59,588 bases of DNA from Wenzhouxiangellaceae bacterium (GCA_028289455.1 JANQPN010000013.1:1-59588); one strand, 5' to 3'; numbered from the stretch's first letter, positions 18,592 to 27,250 are shown. Notes: a model not told the origin generated them from the letters alone. Made by a program: numbers and translations.

Positions 18592-18756
18592 GAGTGAGGT
18601 ATCAAAATCGGAGTATTATTCATCGAAACATTACATGAGCTGCAGTGCCAACTGGCTTGGTATTAATATTCTTGAGCGTGATTGCAGAGTGGACGTGTCC
18701 AGTTACTTTTATGGCAGCTGACGGTTGCCAGGCAATAAAAGTTTGATTGTTGTTAT

Positions 18757-18785
18757 GCAAAAACTACCGGCAATAAGCCGGTAGT
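18757..18785 (-). terminator. Intrinsic terminator of the amidohydrolase gene
   Basis: A perfect 9-bp stem, ACTACCGGC/GCCGGTAGT with a 5-base loop (18763-18785), is followed on the minus strand by TTTTTGC. It lies about 25 bases beyond the stop codon of the minus-strand gene starting at 20250. Confidence 0.85.
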
Positions 18786-18810
18786 ATCAAAAGCGCTTTA
18801 GTTTGTAGCA

Positions 18811-20250
18811 TCAGGCAGGGTTGCCTCCATTCATATTCAACAGCCGCAGAAAATCACGCCGGGTTTTCGGTCCCCGGGTCAGATAATGCGGATCGGGATA
18901 GTTACGGTAGTTGGCCTGTGCAGCTGCAATTCCATCATTGCCGGCCCGTAGCTGGACTTCCTCCATACTGATGTTATACGGCCTGGTGGCGTTCAGACCG
19001 AAAATTTTGGCGCGCACCAGATCGGTTATCGGGCTGTAGCCATACTGTGACTGCAGTTCATCACTGATCTGGAAGCTACGGAAGGCCAGTACTTGATCCT
19101 GGGGTGAGCCGTACCAGATGGAGTCAGTACCCCACAGAATGTTATCTTCCCCCATGTGCTCGATCAGTTTGCCCAGTCCATGTGCTGCTGAGGTGGGGTC
19201 ACGCATCAGTCCGCGCCAGGTGGAACCCAACTCGGCATAGACGTTGCTGTGCTTGCCCAGGCCGGCATTTTTGACACTGTTAATCAAACCATCCAGACCT
19301 TCTTCGCGCTCAGCGTCATACGGTCCTTCAGCCTGACCGGGAATCCAGCCGGAATGGTAAATCAGGAAGTTGACGTCGGGAAAGCGTTTGGCAATCGGGC
19401 CGATATCCACGCAACGGGAGTGTTCATAAGATCTCGGGCCAAAGGGAATACCCTTGTGTATCGCAATATTCTTGACGCCCAGTTTACGGGCTTTTTCAAT
19501 AAACTCTATACCAACGTCATCGGTCAGATAAAAGCCATTACCATCCGGTCCCCATTGGGTATAGCATTTCCAGGCAACCACTCCATATTTTTCAGCCAGT
19601 TCATCCATGCGGTCGATATCACCATCCTGGTTGGGATTAACCCGGCCATGCAGCAGCAGGCGTGCCCGGCTGTCTTCCATCTTGGCAATAATCTCGCGGG
19701 TGGCAGCTGCTTCCTCAATGGTCAGCGGCTCGTTTTCTGCGGTTGAAGGGACAAATGAGAGCACCATCATATCGGTGTCAGAGTCCAGAAATACATCTTT
19801 GATGAAATCATCAGCGCCCAGACAGGCCATATACTCACGGGTGACAGGTTCAGCTTTATCAACACATTCAGCTTTGCGGCTGGCAGCGATATTGGGCGGC
19901 ACATAGTGGCCCTGTACATCAAAGATAAATTCACGTTTACCCAGAGCAGAAAAAGCAGCATCGACATCGAATTGACTTTCAGTGGGCAGTTGAAAATACC
20001 CTCCGGTTAGCCCGCGGGCGGCAAAAGCAGTGTTCATGGCCAGTAATGAGCTGGCTGCACCGGATAATGAAACCAGAAACTGGCGCCGCTTAAGGTTCAG
20101 TTTTTTGGCATTGTCTGCAGCAATATTCAGCGCCAGGCGGTTCGATTTCTGTTCATCGGCAGTCAGCGGAATCGGGCAGTATTCACCATTGCTGGTTGAG
20201 TCCAGCCTGATCGGTAAACGGGTTCCCGATTTGTCGTGTTGATAATGCAT
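18811..20250 (-). CDS. Tat-type exported amidohydrolase (Amidohydrolase_2 family)
   Basis: The protein has 479 residues. A twin-arginine motif (KRRQFLV, Arg55-Arg56) followed by a hydrophobic stretch ending AFA at about 77 suggests Tat export to the periplasm, but it is preceded by an unusually long n-region of about 50 residues. The rest is a TIM-barrel of the Amidohydrolase_2 family, with FDVQGHYVPP at strand 1, AIHKG, IYHSG and LWGTDSIWYG carrying likely metal or catalytic residues. In the first motif the usual HxH reads Q-G-H, so one metal ligand appears changed. This family contains hydrolases and decarboxylases such as the ACMSD group; the substrate is unknown. The gene is divergent from a CadC-like regulator across 303 bases. 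Confidence 0.85.
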   Translation of the reverse strand: MHYQHDKSGTRLPIRLDSTSNGEYCPIPLTADEQKSNRLALNIAADNAKKLNLKRRQFLVSLSGAASSLLAMNTAFAARGLTGGYFQLPTESQFDVDAAFSALGKREFIFDVQGHYVPPNIAASRKAECVDKAEPVTREYMACLGADDFIKDVFLDSDTDMMVLSFVPSTAENEPLTIEEAAATREIIAKMEDSRARLLLHGRVNPNQDGDIDRMDELAEKYGVVAWKCYTQWGPDGNGFYLTDDVGIEFIEKARKLGVKNIAIHKGIPFGPRSYEHSRCVDIGPIAKRFPDVNFLIYHSGWIPGQAEGPYDAEREEGLDGLINSVKNAGLGKHSNVYAELGSTWRGLMRDPTSAAHGLGKLIEHMGEDNILWGTDSIWYGSPQDQVLAFRSFQISDELQSQYGYSPITDLVRAKIFGLNATRPYNISMEEVQLRAGNDGIAAAQANYRNYPDPHYLTRGPKTRRDFLRLLNMNGGNPA

Positions 20251-20553
20251 GGCATGCTCCGCGGGTATTAACAGTTAACTGTACTGTGCTTATTGTACAG
20301 CTCAGCAGCAAGATCAACGCGGCAGTTAGCGCGTAACCGGCGATAAACGGCTTTCTCAGCTGTGTTCGGCAGAAGCTTTGTGAATTGCCGTCGCATCGAA
20401 TGAAAATATATTTTTCTATGCAACCGGCTTTGAACCGCGGGTTGTTTTTCTTATCTATATCAGTGCGCTTTCGCTATGATAGTCCAGGGTTTCAACGTTT
20501 TACTGATGCAATAATCCAGTGTATGGGCAGACACGGGCCAGGAGAAATCACAG
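20251..20553. promoter_or_regulatory. Divergent regulatory region with CTGTAC-N10-GTACAG operator-like site
   Basis: This 303-base gap separates the amidohydrolase gene (minus) from the CadC-like regulator gene (plus), so it must hold both promoters. It has a 6-base inverted repeat CTGTAC (20279-20284) / GTACAG (20295-20300), centred about 39 bases upstream of the amidohydrolase start. The spacing is right for a dimeric repressor or activator. No other structure is recognised in the rest. Confidence 0.45.
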
Positions 20554-21654
20554 ATGACGATTTACCGTTTCGACAGATTCGAGTTTAATTCCAACAGCTA
20601 CGAGCTGCATTCAAATGGCATCCGTATTGCACTCAGGCCGAAAACGGCTGTACTGATTACCCTGCTGCTTGAAAACCGCCGGCATCTGTTGAGCAAGCAG
20701 ATGCTGTTCGAGCAGGTATGGCATTCCGGTCATGTTCAGGATCAAAGTCTGTTTCAGGCCATCTCTGAAATCCGCAAAGTGTTTGCGCCGCTGCAGCCGA
20801 TCAAAACGCATCCAAATCTGGGATATCAATGGGTCACACCGGTCAATGTTCGGGCCGGTTTTCGCAATGGCTGGCGTTTGGCGGCAGGGTTGTCGGCCTG
20901 CGCAGTTGTATTGATAGTCAGTCTGCAGTCACAGGTGACACAGGACAGCAGCAGCTCAACAAATCCCGGTGAAAGTTTCCAAGTGGTTCAGTCGCCCGCC
21001 ATGCAGGCCTTCAGCACCGGCATTAAATATCTGAAACAGCAGCAATTGGCTGACGCCTGGCATTTCTTCGATCTGGCCGAACGTGAAAACCCTTTGCTGC
21101 TGGAGGCCGGAATGATGAAAGCGGAGATTTTATACAAACAGTCAGACTATCAGGCCGCGCAGTCACTCGCACAGATAGTGCTGGAGCGGGCGGTGTCTTC
21201 CGGTGAGCGCTATGTTGAAGTGGCTGCACAGAGTCTGTTAAGCCGGATCAGTGAGCAGAACGGGCAACTGCAGTCTGCCCTGGAGTGGGCACTGGAGGCA
21301 GATAACAATGCACGTGACCAGGGGTTTGCCTGTGTTGCAGAAAATACCAGAAACCGGATTGCCGGATTGCTGGCGACGCCGGAGCCGCCGGTCAATGAAA
21401 GCTGGCTGATGCCGCAGACAACTGCTGAATCCTGGCTGGCCAATGATCTTCAATCCGAACAGGAATATCCGGATGCTTCACACTGTCAGCAACTTGATCA
21501 GAGTCCGGATGATGTCGACATCAAACCTGATTTATCGCACTGCGATGAACCGGATGCCGGTTATCAGTTGTATGCGGCCAATGACTTACCCGGATTCAGG
21601 CAGCGGTGGTTTGGTAGGGGGCATGAAGGTGCGGCGATAGCAGAAATTGCCTGA
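20554..21654 (+). CDS. CadC/ToxR-like membrane-bound transcription regulator
   Basis: The protein has 366 residues. Residues 1-97 form an OmpR-type winged helix (MTIYRFDRFEFNSNSYEL, LLEQ-type segment, VQDQSLFQAISEIRK recognition helix, HPNLGYQW wing). A single transmembrane helix follows at about 107-124. The C-terminal part is probably periplasmic, begins with a Ser-rich linker and continues as TPR-like helices (MQAFSTGIKYLKQQQLADAWHFFDLAE, AQSLAQIVLER). The last about 80 residues are acidic and look disordered. This is the one-component plan of CadC, ToxR and TcpP: an outside signal changes DNA binding directly. Targets are unknown; the divergent amidohydrolase and the downstream dsb-like pair are candidates by position. 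Confidence 0.88.
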   Translation: MTIYRFDRFEFNSNSYELHSNGIRIALRPKTAVLITLLLENRRHLLSKQMLFEQVWHSGHVQDQSLFQAISEIRKVFAPLQPIKTHPNLGYQWVTPVNVRAGFRNGWRLAAGLSACAVVLIVSLQSQVTQDSSSSTNPGESFQVVQSPAMQAFSTGIKYLKQQQLADAWHFFDLAERENPLLLEAGMMKAEILYKQSDYQAAQSLAQIVLERAVSSGERYVEVAAQSLLSRISEQNGQLQSALEWALEADNNARDQGFACVAENTRNRIAGLLATPEPPVNESWLMPQTTAESWLANDLQSEQEYPDASHCQQLDQSPDDVDIKPDLSHCDEPDAGYQLYAANDLPGFRQRWFGRGHEGAAIAEIA

Positions 21655-21768
21655 AACAGCAGGTTTACCTTCAGTTTGAGAACTTTTGAGGTCAACTGAG
21701 ATGTTTTGAGCTGTGTTTCAGCGTCGGGACAGGCATAGTCAATGTCGATCGATAACCGGAGCTGCACA

Positions 21769-22488
21769 GTGATAAAAAACGCATTATTAATTCTATTGGT
21801 GACAACGTTGTCAGGCATCGCATATGCTGATGATGACTACCTGCAGGTGCGCTCGGCAATCAGCCGGCTGCTGCCCGGGCTGACTGATGTCGATATCAGG
21901 CCGGCAGCTATTGAAGGGCTGCTGGAAGTGCGGGCTGATTCCAGTGTGTTTTATGTATCCGGAGATGGCGAGTTTTTGCTGAACGGGCCGTTGTATGGTC
22001 TGCAGCAGGGAGAAAATTATACTGAGAAGCGCCTGGCTGAATACCGTAAGGAGTTGCTGGATAACATTCCCGCCATCCAGCCGATTGAATACCATTCTGA
22101 TTCAGGCCGGCACCGGATAACAGTGGTGACCGATATAGATTGTCCTTATTGCCGGCGAATGCACCAGGACATGCCGGACTACAATGCTGCAGGGCTGGAC
22201 ATCGATTATCTGATGATGCCACGCGCCGGCAAAGATTCCGCCTCTTACGTTAAAACGGTTAATGCAGTATGTGCTGCACGGCCCGATCAGGCCATTACCT
22301 CAGCGATGTCCGGCATTAATCCTGAACCGGCGGACTGTCAGCATCAGATTGATCAGCACATGGCCATGGCGCGAAGTCTGGGCGTTAACAGTACACCCAA
22401 TATCGTGTTGCCGGACGGAACTCTGATACGTGGATATCAGACGGTTGAGCAGTTGAATGGGCTATTGGAAAAAAATGGCCAGGAATGA
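21769..22488 (+). CDS. DsbC-like periplasmic thiol:disulfide isomerase
   Basis: The start is taken as GTG 21769 because GGAG lies 8 bases upstream and the product opens directly with a signal peptide (MIKNALLILLVTTLSGIAYA). An ATG nine codons earlier (21742) is possible. The mature protein follows the DsbC plan: an N-terminal dimerisation domain (LPGLTDVDIRPAAIEGLLEV, DGEFLLNGPLYGL), a linker helix, and a thioredoxin domain with active site CPYC in VVTDIDCPYCRRMHQDM and the cis-Pro loop NSTPNIVLPDG. It would reshuffle wrong disulfides in exported proteins and would need an electron donor such as DsbD, which is not seen here. It precedes a DsbA-like gene by 45 bases. Confidence 0.92.
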   Translation: MIKNALLILLVTTLSGIAYADDDYLQVRSAISRLLPGLTDVDIRPAAIEGLLEVRADSSVFYVSGDGEFLLNGPLYGLQQGENYTEKRLAEYRKELLDNIPAIQPIEYHSDSGRHRITVVTDIDCPYCRRMHQDMPDYNAAGLDIDYLMMPRAGKDSASYVKTVNAVCAARPDQAITSAMSGINPEPADCQHQIDQHMAMARSLGVNSTPNIVLPDGTLIRGYQTVEQLNGLLEKNGQE

Positions 22489-22533
22489 CTGCCTGGTGCC
22501 CGCTGATTTAATTTCAAAAAACTAAGGCGAGTC

Positions 22534-23157
22534 ATGAAAAAAGCAATGATTTTAATTGCGGTATTGCTGAAGGCAATACCGCTTCACGCAGTTGAATATC
22601 AGGCTGGTGTTCACTACATAGAGCTTGATAATCCAGTGGTGATTGACGCTGCGGACGGCCAGGCTGGTGAGGTCTGGGCTTTCTTTAAATACACTTGTCC
22701 TGCCTGTTATCAGTTCCATCCCAGTCTGGAAAACTGGCAGATGAATGCAGATCCGCAGGTTGTCATCAGGAAAATGCCGGTGTTTCAGCCGGAGTTGTAT
22801 TCCAGGGCTTTTTATGCCGCACAGATGCTTGAATTGGAGGACGCTTTCCATTTGGAAATCTACAAGCGTCTACATCAGGATAGAAAACCGCTGCGCAGTC
22901 TGGAAGCTTTTGCTGAGCTGGCAGCACAATATGGTGCGGATGCCGATGAGTTTGTAAAGATGACCAAGTCCTTTACCGTCAATACCAAAGTGCGGCAGGC
23001 TGTCAACCGGGCAGGTCAGGCGCAGGTGGGTGGTACCCCTTATCTGGTGGTAAACGGCAAATACCTGCTATCCGGCAAAATGGCCGGCAGTAACGCCGGA
23101 ATGCTGGAAGTGGCTGATTATCTGTTGGCAAAGGAAAACCCGGGATTGACCGAGTAA
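22534..23157 (+). CDS. DsbA-like periplasmic thiol:disulfide oxidoreductase
   Basis: The protein has 207 residues, with a short signal peptide (MKKAMILIAVLLKAIPLHA). The thioredoxin fold has active site CPAC (Cys55/Cys58) in FFKYTCPACYQFHP and cis-Pro in VGGTPYLVVNGKYLL. An inserted helical domain of DsbA type lies between. The middle dipeptide Pro-Ala differs from the Pro-His of typical DsbA, which normally lowers oxidising power, so redox tuning may differ. It probably oxidises cysteines of envelope proteins. The pairing with the upstream DsbC-like gene suggests a joint folding unit. Confidence 0.9.
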   Translation: MKKAMILIAVLLKAIPLHAVEYQAGVHYIELDNPVVIDAADGQAGEVWAFFKYTCPACYQFHPSLENWQMNADPQVVIRKMPVFQPELYSRAFYAAQMLELEDAFHLEIYKRLHQDRKPLRSLEAFAELAAQYGADADEFVKMTKSFTVNTKVRQAVNRAGQAQVGGTPYLVVNGKYLLSGKMAGSNAGMLEVADYLLAKENPGLTE

Positions 23158-23240
23158 ATCCGAAAATGGTCGGAGGTGAATTGCATAGCAGGTGAAAAAG
23201 GTGGTCAGCATAACGGGTATGTTTGATAAGCTAGCCGGCA

Positions 23241-24101
23241 ATGTCTGTCTATCGGTTCAAATATCCGGTTTATGCGCTGGTATTGTCTGCTGCGTTGGTA
23301 TTGACCCTGCTTGATACATCCCGGGTTGTGCTGTGGAGCAACGCGGTTGGCCAGCCGCTGCAATGGTGGTACTGGTTTTCGGTAAAAGGTGTGTTTTACC
23401 TGTGCTGGTCATGCTGGTTGTTGGTGCTTTGGTATGGTTATACCCGTTTTGGGTATCAGCGGCACAGCCGGGCGGCATTGAGCTGGCGGTATCTGTCAGC
23501 AGTGCTGATCATAGGAGTTTGTCTCCCTGCAGTAATGGCTCTGATTTATCTGGCCTGGGCGATACCCGGTGCGCGTCAGGCACCGTTATCGCTGCTGTAC
23601 CAGGATGTGTGGCTTCATTATGGATATCACAGCCTGTTGATCGGCGTCGGCCTGGCAATATTGTTATGGCTGTTACCGGGTTTTTATTCAACGGGTAAGC
23701 GTGATGCACCGCAACGAAATACATTAACGGTTAATCAGCGCGGTCAGGTAATTCCGGTGGCCGTAACAGAGCTGGATTGGGTGCAGGCCGATGGCAATTA
23801 TGTAACTCTGCATACCCGGCAGGGAGCATACCCATTGCGCCGGAACATCAGCAGTCTGGCCGATGAGCTGGCACCAAAAGGCTTTTTGCGCGTGCATCGT
23901 TCGGCTTTGGTTAATCGAGCCAGTATCACAAGGTTATATCGTGTTGCCGGTCAGTGGCGGGTAGCATTGGAGTCAGGTGATTCCGCACCGGTGAGTCGTC
24001 GCCGGATACAGGATATTAAAGCCAAGCTGGCGGGAGTTACCGTTCATAACCATCCATCAACCGGTCATCCCAGCAGGCTTGTTCGAGACCAGCAACCCTG
24101 A
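23241..24101 (+). CDS. Membrane-bound LytTR transcription regulator
   Basis: The protein has 286 residues. Four hydrophobic segments lie in the N-terminal half, at about 9-30, 45-68, 82-105 and 125-150, rich in Trp and Tyr. The C-terminal domain (about 160-265) is a LytTR DNA-binding domain: VTELDWVQADGNYVTLHTRQG, RRNISSLADELAPKGFLRVHRSALVN and APVSRRR are its standard blocks. There is no receiver domain, so this is a one-component membrane sensor-regulator rather than a response regulator. It directly precedes a gene for a secreted protein (36-base gap), a likely partner or target. Confidence 0.88.
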   Translation: MSVYRFKYPVYALVLSAALVLTLLDTSRVVLWSNAVGQPLQWWYWFSVKGVFYLCWSCWLLVLWYGYTRFGYQRHSRAALSWRYLSAVLIIGVCLPAVMALIYLAWAIPGARQAPLSLLYQDVWLHYGYHSLLIGVGLAILLWLLPGFYSTGKRDAPQRNTLTVNQRGQVIPVAVTELDWVQADGNYVTLHTRQGAYPLRRNISSLADELAPKGFLRVHRSALVNRASITRLYRVAGQWRVALESGDSAPVSRRRIQDIKAKLAGVTVHNHPSTGHPSRLVRDQQP

Positions 24102-24137
24102 TGATACTGCCCGCAGTTTAATTGCGGAGCTGTTCGT

Positions 24138-24884
24138 ATGTTTGACAAGTTAATTGCGCTGGTTTTGGCCCTCGCAGCCAACGCCACAATTGCCGAACCT
24201 GAGGTGCTAACTGAGGAATCAACCGAAATAGATACCACGGTATTACAGCCATATACCGCGACCTACAGTTATCACCGTCCTGGAACCCCTGCGGAAGACG
24301 GCGTTCATGTCACCTGGAAGCTGGAGCGTGATCTGCAATGCGAGTGTTGGAAAAATTCGCTGACCACGCATACCGCTCAACAGGACTACGTTGATGCAAC
24401 CGATTTTGACCTGGAGAGTATGCTGCTGCGCGCCATGCGGGTGCCAACACAGCTGGAAGATGGCGCGCTGGCTGATATAGACATAACTATCAAACAAAGC
24501 AAGGTCACAGGCACAGTTACCCCATGGGCCGGTGGTGATCCCCAGGTCATTGATAACCAGCTTGAGCATGCGCCGATGGGTGGCGGGGCTGACTTGATTA
24601 TGCCTGCACTGGCATTGCAGCCAGGTTTGAAGGTGGTCTGGCACACATTGAGCCCTGACTTTCTCAGTACTACCGTGTCAGCGGAAGTGCTTAGTCAGGA
24701 AACGGCCACAGTAGATGGTAAAGAAGTGCCGATGTGGGTAGTGGAAACCGACTCGGGTAAAGGAGAATTCCATATCATCAAACAACCACCGTATGTGTTG
24801 AAGCGGGTGTTCAGGCCGGATGGCAAGGAAATTTTTCTGGTTTGGGAGTTTCGCTACTTTGGTCCGCATCAGACGGGAAACTGA
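24138..24884 (+). CDS. Secreted protein of unknown function (DUF3108-like)
   Basis: The protein has 248 residues, with a signal peptide ending NATIA near residue 19. The rest is beta-rich with patterns such as QPYTATYSYHRPG, TWKLERDL, PALALQPGLKVVWHTL and YVLKRVFRPDGKEIFLVWEF. These recall the lipocalin/LolA-like DUF3108 group, but the match is by shape only. A Cys-Glu-Cys pair lies in LQCECWKN. It follows the LytTR regulator gene and probably shares its transcript. No enzymatic motif is visible. Confidence 0.7.
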   Translation: MFDKLIALVLALAANATIAEPEVLTEESTEIDTTVLQPYTATYSYHRPGTPAEDGVHVTWKLERDLQCECWKNSLTTHTAQQDYVDATDFDLESMLLRAMRVPTQLEDGALADIDITIKQSKVTGTVTPWAGGDPQVIDNQLEHAPMGGGADLIMPALALQPGLKVVWHTLSPDFLSTTVSAEVLSQETATVDGKEVPMWVVETDSGKGEFHIIKQPPYVLKRVFRPDGKEIFLVWEFRYFGPHQTGN

Positions 24885-24894
24885 CACATTTAAA

Positions 24895-25830
24895 TCAGTC
24901 CTGCTGTTTCCGTCTAAGTTGACTTGGCGTGCAGCCGTAATGCCGCAGAAAAGCTTTGCTTAATGTTCTGGCAGAAGCGAACCCAACCTGTTCAGCAACC
25001 TGCTCCAGACTGGTATTGGCGTGTTTGATCAGACTGTGTGCTTTGGTCATGCGCCAGTTGGTAATGTATGTCATCGGTGCTATACCAATCGTGTCCTGAA
25101 AATGCCTTACCAGAGTAGCGCGTGACATACCGACCTGATCGCCCAGCGATGCCAGTGACCAGTTGAAGTTGGGGTGCTGGTGGATCAGTGTCAGTGCCCG
25201 GTGGATGCGTCGGTCTCGAAATGCTGCGAGGAATCCGCTGACTGAGTTTTCTTTACTGATGTAATCATTCAGCAGTTGAAAAAACAGAACTTCGGTGAGT
25301 CGGTCAACAATAGGGCTGCGCAGGCTCTGCGCCTGATTGATGGCCTGCTCGATTGAAGTGATGGTGAGCCACACAGGGCCATTGCGGTCAATCTCAGGGA
25401 AATGTAATAACGCCGGTAATGAATTAAACACGGGGTGGACCATACCCTGGTCAAAATTGATCAATCCGCACATCAGATGATTACTGATTTCTCCCTGACG
25501 GAAAAATGGATTGTTCAATTCACAGGCCTCTACAGCATTATCAATGGGAATAAGCTGACGGCCCGGACGGTCGGCGATCCAATGGTTGGAACCGCCCGGT
25601 AGCATGACGATACCGCCTTGCTGAATTTCCACGCCATCACCCCCGTCAACGCCCAGAAAGAAACTGCCGGATAAGGCGATATGAAACCGGGGAATTCCAT
25701 TGAATGCCAGGGACATGCCCCAGGGAGGCGCCAGCTCAGAACGAAAGAAGATGGAGCCGCGAAAACGCAGGGTTTCCAGGATATCTCCCAATACGTCAAA
25801 ACCGCATTTTTCTTTGAGTTGTTCAGTCAC
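24895..25830 (-). CDS. AraC-family transcription regulator (cupin_6 type)
   Basis: The protein has 311 residues. The N-terminal half is a cupin-like ligand domain (LAPPWGMSLAFNGIPRFHIALSG, GGIVMLPGGSNHWI) of the type found in AraC regulators of oxidoreductase genes. The C-terminal about 100 residues carry two HTH motifs: WSLASLGDQVGMSRATLVRHFQ and TSLEQVAEQVGFASARTLSKAF, with the usual GCTPSQLRR end. It is divergently placed (120-base gap) from two cytochrome P460-family genes, which are its probable targets. Its 3' end is ten bases from the end of the preceding convergent gene. Confidence 0.92.
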   Translation of the reverse strand: MTEQLKEKCGFDVLGDILETLRFRGSIFFRSELAPPWGMSLAFNGIPRFHIALSGSFFLGVDGGDGVEIQQGGIVMLPGGSNHWIADRPGRQLIPIDNAVEACELNNPFFRQGEISNHLMCGLINFDQGMVHPVFNSLPALLHFPEIDRNGPVWLTITSIEQAINQAQSLRSPIVDRLTEVLFFQLLNDYISKENSVSGFLAAFRDRRIHRALTLIHQHPNFNWSLASLGDQVGMSRATLVRHFQDTIGIAPMTYITNWRMTKAHSLIKHANTSLEQVAEQVGFASARTLSKAFLRHYGCTPSQLRRKQQD

Positions 25831-25950
25831 TTTTTTGACTCTCCTGGATACCTGATCTGACTACGCCTGAGCCTACAATTTTTTGCTAGAAGTGAGGTAA
25901 GGCATTTTTTCGGACTTTCATTTTGCACAAACCACCATAGGAATGTAGTA

Positions 25951-26568
25951 ATGGTTATAAAAAAACGTAATTTATCAATCGCTTATGGGTTACTGACAGT
26001 TCTTGCTGCTCAGCTGTTTTTAGTAAGTGCTGTTTATGCTGGGGAATTTTTTAGCATAAAAGACGGTGAATTGGAACGGCCAACCGGATACCGTGAATGG
26101 GTATATGTGGGAACACCGGTTACCCCAAATGATATGAATAACGGCAAAGCGGCATTCCCTGAGTTTCATAACGTCTACATTGACCCGAAAAGCTGGGCCC
26201 ACTGGAAAAAAACCGGAGAATTCAGTGAAGGCACTATTCTGATCAAGGAGCTGGTAGCGGTAGGCTCCAAAGCGGCAGTTAGTGGCAATGGATACTTCCA
26301 GGGTGATTTTCTCGGTCTCGAAGCGACGATTAAAAGCGCCAGGCATTTCCCTGATGAGCCGGGTAACTGGGCATATTTCAGTTTCTCGACACCAGATCAT
26401 AAAAGCCTGAAGGCTTCAGCTGAAGCTTTTCCAGCGGAGGCCTGCAATGCCTGCCATGCAGCTGCTGCTGCAGATGACTTTGTCTTTACCCAGTATTATC
26501 CAGTGCTGCGCAGCGGCAAGGGAACTGGTGAAGAAGCTACTGGTGGCGTGAGCTCCAGCCTGGAATAG
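25951..26568 (+). CDS. Cytochrome P460-family c-type heme protein, copy 1
   Basis: The protein has 205 residues, with a signal peptide ending VSAVYA at about 30. The P460-family core shows PTGYREWVYVGTPVTPND, FHNVYIDPKSWAHWKKTGEF, GTILIKELVAV and FPDEPGNWAYFSF. One c-type heme motif, CNACH, lies in PAEACNACHAAAA. Known P460 proteins oxidise hydroxylamine or bind NO through a heme crosslinked to a Lys. Which Lys would crosslink here, or whether any does, cannot be told. AraC-type control from the divergent gene is likely. The C-terminal tail (KGTGEEATGGVSSSLE) is longer than in copy 2. Confidence 0.9.
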   Translation: MVIKKRNLSIAYGLLTVLAAQLFLVSAVYAGEFFSIKDGELERPTGYREWVYVGTPVTPNDMNNGKAAFPEFHNVYIDPKSWAHWKKTGEFSEGTILIKELVAVGSKAAVSGNGYFQGDFLGLEATIKSARHFPDEPGNWAYFSFSTPDHKSLKASAEAFPAEACNACHAAAAADDFVFTQYYPVLRSGKGTGEEATGGVSSSLE

Positions 26569-26570
26569 TG

Positions 26571-27128
26571 ATGAGACGATTTCATTACAGCATATTGCTT
26601 ATTGCTGTCATTGCCGGCTTATCGCTGGCAGTGACGGCTGACGATCAGTTTTCTGTCCATGTAGACGGGCAGGGTAATATCAGCCTGCCACGAGACTTCC
26701 GTGCGACCATGGCACATTTGGGGTCATGGTACGTGCCTCAGGGCGGTGCCAGCGGATTTCATGATGTCTATACCGAACAGGCAAGCATTGAAGCATTCCG
26801 AAAAACCGGACAGTTTCCCGATGGTGCCACACTGGTCAAGGAGTTACGCGCCTCCCATGCGCAAAATTACACCACTGGAACCAATGTCAGTTACGCAACG
26901 GCTGAAATAAAACAGTGGTTTGTCATGATCAAAGACAGCCAGGGCCGTTTTGCTGATAACCCACTGTGGGGGGATGGCTGGGGCTGGGCGCTGTACATGG
27001 TTGATGACCGGTCTAAAAATGTCGCCACAGATTATGAAATTGACTGTAAAGGCTGCCATGTCCCGGCGCAACAGACCGATTGGGTCTATATCGAAGCCTA
27101 TCCAACATTGCGGTCAGCCGCTGATTAG
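26571..27128 (+). CDS. Cytochrome P460-family c-type heme protein, copy 2
   Basis: The ATG at 26571, two bases after the upstream stop, is preferred over an overlapping GTG at 26568; a GGA lies about eight bases before it. The 185-residue product has a signal peptide (to about residue 24), then the same core as copy 1: SLPRDFRATMAHLGSWYVPQGG, FHDVYTEQASIEAFRKTGQF, GATLVKELRAS, DGWGWALYMVDD, and the heme site CKGCH. The two copies are clearly divergent paralogues and not a recent duplication. The pair is almost certainly one transcript, ended by the terminator near 27287. Confidence 0.9.
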   Translation: MRRFHYSILLIAVIAGLSLAVTADDQFSVHVDGQGNISLPRDFRATMAHLGSWYVPQGGASGFHDVYTEQASIEAFRKTGQFPDGATLVKELRASHAQNYTTGTNVSYATAEIKQWFVMIKDSQGRFADNPLWGDGWGWALYMVDDRSKNVATDYEIDCKGCHVPAQQTDWVYIEAYPTLRSAAD

Positions 27129-27250
27129 CGTCAGATTTAATCGAGGCTGTGAGAAAAAATATCAGAAGAGCAAAAAACCACTTATTCGGCGTACCTGCAG
27201 CACTGCGTACTTACCTCTAGTCGCCGGTTAGTTTTATGCTGGCTACTTTC

